A stretch of DNA of 64,000 nt from Atlantibacter sp032062175 (GTDB taxonomy: Bacteria > Pseudomonadota > Gammaproteobacteria > Enterobacterales > Enterobacteriaceae): NCBI RefSeq assembly GCF_032062175.1, contig NZ_DAMBQK010000016.1:44767-108766 (forward strand). Direction: 5' to 3'. Below, piece after piece: positions 61,508 to 64,000 of the stretch; positions within the stretch are counted from its first letter, which is position 1, and each line of letters starts with the position of its first letter. A model generated the notes under the pieces. It saw only the letters and a program-made list of their open reading frames with translations. It ran no database searches and was not told where the DNA came from. The position numbers and the translations under genes were made by a program.

Positions 61508-61792
61508 ATGCTTCAAAGTAATGAATACTTCTCCGGTAAAGTGAAATCCATCGGTTTTACCAGTAGCAGCACTGGCCGCGCCAGTGTCGGGGTGATGGCG
61601 GAAGGGGAATATACTTTCGGCACCGCCCAGCCTGAAGAAATGACGGTCGTCAGTGGCGCACTACGCGTGCTGCTGCCAGGGGACGTTGAGTGGAAAACTT
61701 ACGGACCGGGCGACGTCTTTCATGTGCCTGGCCACAGCGAGTTCCACCTGCAAGTGGCGGAACCCACCTCTTATTTATGCCGCTATCTGTAA
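61508..61792 (+). CDS. ppnP: Pyrimidine/purine nucleoside phosphorylase
   Basis: PpnP (YaiE) cleaves nucleosides with phosphate. The 94-residue single-domain cupin starts MLQSNEYFSGKVKSIGFTSS, then has GVMAEGEYTFGTAQPEEMTV and DVFHVPGHSEFHLQV. Length and sequence match E. coli PpnP. Confidence 0.95.
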   Translation: MLQSNEYFSGKVKSIGFTSSSTGRASVGVMAEGEYTFGTAQPEEMTVVSGALRVLLPGDVEWKTYGPGDVFHVPGHSEFHLQVAEPTSYLCRYL

Positions 61793-61796
61793 TTTA

Positions 61797-61819
61797 TTCA
61801 CCCTCCTCGCGAGGGTGAA
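61797..61819. terminator. Stem-loop between convergent ppnP and rdgC
   Basis: TTCACCCTC and GAGGGTGAA form a perfect 9-bp stem with loop CTCGC, 4 bases after the ppnP stop. There is no strong T run. Confidence 0.6.
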
Positions 61820-61824
61820 TGCTG

Positions 61825-62736
61825 TTAGCGTTGGGCTTCGCCGCCCAACCCTTCCACCAGGCTCTTAATCAGGGCCGCCAGTTCGCCGGTCATCAGAATA
61901 AAATCGGCATCGAAACGCTGAGCCACGTCTTCACGGTCGATATCTTCATTCTGATCGCGCAGTTCGTCGGCAAACTTCAGGCGCTTGATCGAACCGTCTT
62001 CGCACATCATAAACTGGATGCGCTGCTGCCAGTCGAGCGCCAGTTTGGTCACCACTTTGCCCGCCTCGATATGCACGGCGATTTCGTCGCTTACCAACTC
62101 CTGCTGCTTACAGCGGATTACGCCGCCGTCTTCCAGCATGGCTTTCAGCTCGGCTTCGTCCATCAACTGGAAACCCTGCGCGGCGCTGCCGCTGCGCACC
62201 CATTCGGTCAGGGTCAGTTCCGGCGGCGTTTCCAGGGTTAGCGGCACCACCGGCAGCGAACCCAGGCTTTTACGCAGCAGCGCCAGGGTATCTTCGGCTT
62301 TTTTGGCGCTGGCGCAGTCGACCATAATCAATCCGTTAACGGTATCGATCCACATCATGGTCTGGTTAAAACGGCTGAAGGCGCGCGGCAGTAAGGAGTG
62401 CAATACTTCATCTTTCAGCGAATCTTTTTCGGTCTTTTTCAGCTTGCGTCCCTGGTCTGCTTCCAGTTTGGCGATTTTCGCTTCCAGCGCCTGTTTGATC
62501 ACCGGCGCAGGCAGGATTTTTTCCTCTTTGCGGGCGCAGATAACAATTTGACCGTTCGCAGTATGCGTCAGCGCATCACTCTGTGAGCCCATCGGTGGCA
62601 CCCAACCGGTTTTCGCCATATCCTGGCTGCCACAGGGAGTAAAGGAAAAAGCCGCCAGCTGTTTTTCCATTTCTTCGGCTCGCAGCGAGATGTCGCGGCT
62701 AACGCGATAAACCATTAAATTTTTGAACCACAGCAT
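61825..62736 (-). CDS. rdgC: Recombination-associated protein RdgC
   Basis: RdgC is a nucleoid-associated ring-forming DNA-binding protein that limits RecA action. The 303-residue protein starts MLWFKNLMVYRVSRDISLRA, with MGSQSDALTHTANGQIVICA and TEWVRSGSAAQGFQL, as in E. coli. The ATG at 62736 is chosen by homology with GGAAAA upstream; the open frame to 62826 is longer than the family. Confidence 0.96.
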   Translation of the reverse strand: MLWFKNLMVYRVSRDISLRAEEMEKQLAAFSFTPCGSQDMAKTGWVPPMGSQSDALTHTANGQIVICARKEEKILPAPVIKQALEAKIAKLEADQGRKLKKTEKDSLKDEVLHSLLPRAFSRFNQTMMWIDTVNGLIMVDCASAKKAEDTLALLRKSLGSLPVVPLTLETPPELTLTEWVRSGSAAQGFQLMDEAELKAMLEDGGVIRCKQQELVSDEIAVHIEAGKVVTKLALDWQQRIQFMMCEDGSIKRLKFADELRDQNEDIDREDVAQRFDADFILMTGELAALIKSLVEGLGGEAQR

Positions 62737-62861
62737 GATATTTTCCACGGTCTGGTAGTTAAACGCAGCGGGCATGATAACCAAACCGCCGCTCAGTTTC
62801 ATGGCCTTTGAGAGAAAGGCCTGCAACCGTCACGCTGATCTGCATAAATAAGGGGCTTCTT

Positions 62862-63767
62862 GTGCGTATTGGGATTGATTTAGGTGGTACGAAAACTGAA
62901 GTGATCGCGCTGTCTGACGACGGCCAGCAATTGTACCGTCATCGGCTGCCCACGCCGCGTGACGATTACGCGCAAACTATCGAAACTATAGCTGAACTGG
63001 TGCGCCTGGCGGAAGAGGCCACCGGCGAGCGCGGCACTGTGGGGATGGGTATCCCCGGCTCGATTTCGCCCTATACCGGTGTGGTCAAGAATGCCAACTC
63101 AACCTGGCTTAACGGTAAGCCGTTCGATAGCGATCTCAGCGCCCGACTGGGGCGTGAAGTGCGCCTGGCGAATGACGCTAACTGCCTGGCGGTGTCCGAA
63201 GCGGTGGACGGCGCGGCGGCAGGAGCACAAACGGTGTTTGCGGTGATTATCGGCACCGGCTGCGGGTCCGGGATTGCGTTAGGCGGCCGCAGCCATATTG
63301 GCGGCAACGGCACGGCGGGCGAGTGGGGCCATAATCCGCTGCCGTGGATGGACGCGGACGAGTTGCGCTATCGCGAAGAAGTGCCGTGTTATTGCGGTAA
63401 GCAAGGGTGTATCGAGACGTTTATTTCCGGCACCGGTTTCGCCACCGATTACCGTCGGTTAAGCGGGCATCCCCATAAAGGCAGCGAGATTATCCGGCTG
63501 GTTGAACAGCAGGATCCGGTGGCTGAACTGGCGCTCAGCCGTTACGAGATGCGGCTCGCCAAATCGTTGGCCCACGTGGTGAATATTCTCGATCCTGATG
63601 TGATTGTGCTTGGCGGCGGGATGAGCAATGTGGATCGGCTGTATCAGACGGTGCCGCAGTTGATTAAGCCGTGGGTGTTTGGTGGGGAATGCGAGACGCC
63701 GATATTGAAGGCGAAGCACGGGGATTCGAGTGGGGTACGCGGGGCGGCGTGGTTGTGGCCTCAGTAG
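62862..63767 (+). CDS. mak: Fructokinase (manno(fructo)kinase)
   Basis: Mak phosphorylates fructose, and weakly mannose, with ATP. The 301-residue ROK-family enzyme has RIGIDLGGTKTEVIALS at its N-terminus, GNGTAGEWGHNPLPW, the zinc loop CYCGKQGCIETFISG and VIVLGGGMSN. The start is a GTG at 62862, as in E. coli, with AAGGGG 6 bases upstream; a frame from 62808 overlaps the rdgC promoter region. It diverges from rdgC. Confidence 0.95.
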   Translation: MRIGIDLGGTKTEVIALSDDGQQLYRHRLPTPRDDYAQTIETIAELVRLAEEATGERGTVGMGIPGSISPYTGVVKNANSTWLNGKPFDSDLSARLGREVRLANDANCLAVSEAVDGAAAGAQTVFAVIIGTGCGSGIALGGRSHIGGNGTAGEWGHNPLPWMDADELRYREEVPCYCGKQGCIETFISGTGFATDYRRLSGHPHKGSEIIRLVEQQDPVAELALSRYEMRLAKSLAHVVNILDPDVIVLGGGMSNVDRLYQTVPQLIKPWVFGGECETPILKAKHGDSSGVRGAAWLWPQ

Positions 63768-63780
63768 TGGGCTAGCTCTG

Positions 63781-63925
63781 GGGTGGAATGTTTCGTTCGC
63801 TCTAAGGGTTTATTTATAGGGTGGAATGTTTCGTTCGCTCAAACTATGTTCATTCATGCGACACCGGTGTACGCGAACGAGTCGGGGACGCTCGCCGCCG
63901 CGTCCCCGACACCCCGGGCTCCCGG
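63781..63925. repeat. Second copy of the repeat module found after terE
   Basis: A 22-base sequence starting GGGTGGAATGTTTCG occurs exactly at 63781-63802 and 63819-63840. GTGTACGCGAACG (63867-63879) and GCTCGCCGCCGC (63890-63901) follow with the same 23-base spacing as in the element at 27196-27230, then CCCCGGGCTCCC. TCGTTCGC and GCGAACGA form an inverted pair. The unit lies 14 bases after the mak stop; its right limit is not known because the window ends soon after. Confidence 0.75.
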
Positions 63926-64000
63926 CCAACAAAATCGGCGGCTTTGCCGCTGCCCTCGGCTCCATCTCCTCGCTTCAGGTCGGTCGTGATGCTACATCCT

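Noticed and set aside
1..64000. CRISPR arrays, tRNA or rRNA genes, prophage or intact insertion sequences
   Set aside because: No regularly spaced repeats, cloverleaf-like sequences, integrase, phage structural or transposase genes were recognised in the window.

Overview
The window is chromosomal DNA of a member of the Enterobacteriaceae. The right third keeps the gene order known from Escherichia coli near minute 8-9 (hemB, ampH, sbmA, yaiW, yaiY, yaiZ, ddlA, iraP, psiF, dgcC/adrA, proC, yaiI, aroL, yaiA, aroM, ppnP, rdgC, mak). The left two thirds hold accessory modules seen in Enterobacter, Kosakonia and Klebsiella-like genomes. I cannot fix the genus from sequence alone. No rRNA, tRNA, CRISPR array, prophage or intact insertion sequence was seen.

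Layout. 1-1.1 kb: two tandem small YdcZ-type membrane proteins. 1.4-7.9 kb: a treZ-treY-glgX operon that makes trehalose from malto-oligosaccharides. 7.9-9.2 kb: a YicL-like exporter and a small lipoprotein. 9.6-16.4 kb: a sialic acid catabolic cluster arranged in two arms, nanR-nanA-nanT rightward and nanE-nanK-nanQ leftward. An RpiR-type regulator and a chromosomal ccdAB toxin-antitoxin pair lie between the arms. 16.5-27.1 kb: a complete tellurite/stress (ter) locus. A five-gene biosynthetic module (ATP-grasp, PRTase-TRSP, HAD, StiP/PELOTA, CitE-like) plus terW reads leftward, and terZABCDE reads rightward from a shared 326-bp control region. 27.1-27.4 kb: an unusual repeat element whose core module returns at the right end of the window (63.8-63.9 kb).

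27.4-31.7 kb: a HAD-IB phosphatase, a chemoreceptor, a DJ-1/PfpI protein and a glutathione transferase. 31.8-36.3 kb: a choline-sulfate module. Choline ABC permease and ATPase genes read leftward; choline sulfatase and a choline-binding protein read rightward. 36.5-39.0 kb: a second methionine-type ABC transporter (MetNIQ-like). 39.0-44.6 kb: a degraded zone. It contains two 5'-truncated genes joined head to head, a GGDEF-EAL protein, a GNAT enzyme, a 3' remnant of a DASS anion transporter, the acid-shock gene asr, and a two-domain acyltransferase broken by an out-of-frame internal deletion.

44.7-63.8 kb: the conserved hemB-to-mak backbone. Departures from the E. coli order are a prlF-yhaV toxin-antitoxin pair between hemB and ampH, an extensin-like peptidase-fold gene and an MdtG-like efflux gene after ddlA, and the absence of phoA although its E. 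coli partner psiF is kept. Regulatory sites that can be read directly include a three-repeat NanR operator, inverted-repeat operators for ccdAB and prlF-yhaV, a sigma-E promoter for sbmA-yaiW, an RstA box before asr, and TrpR/TyrR-like sites before aroL.

All family names rest on recognising sequence from memory. No database search was run.
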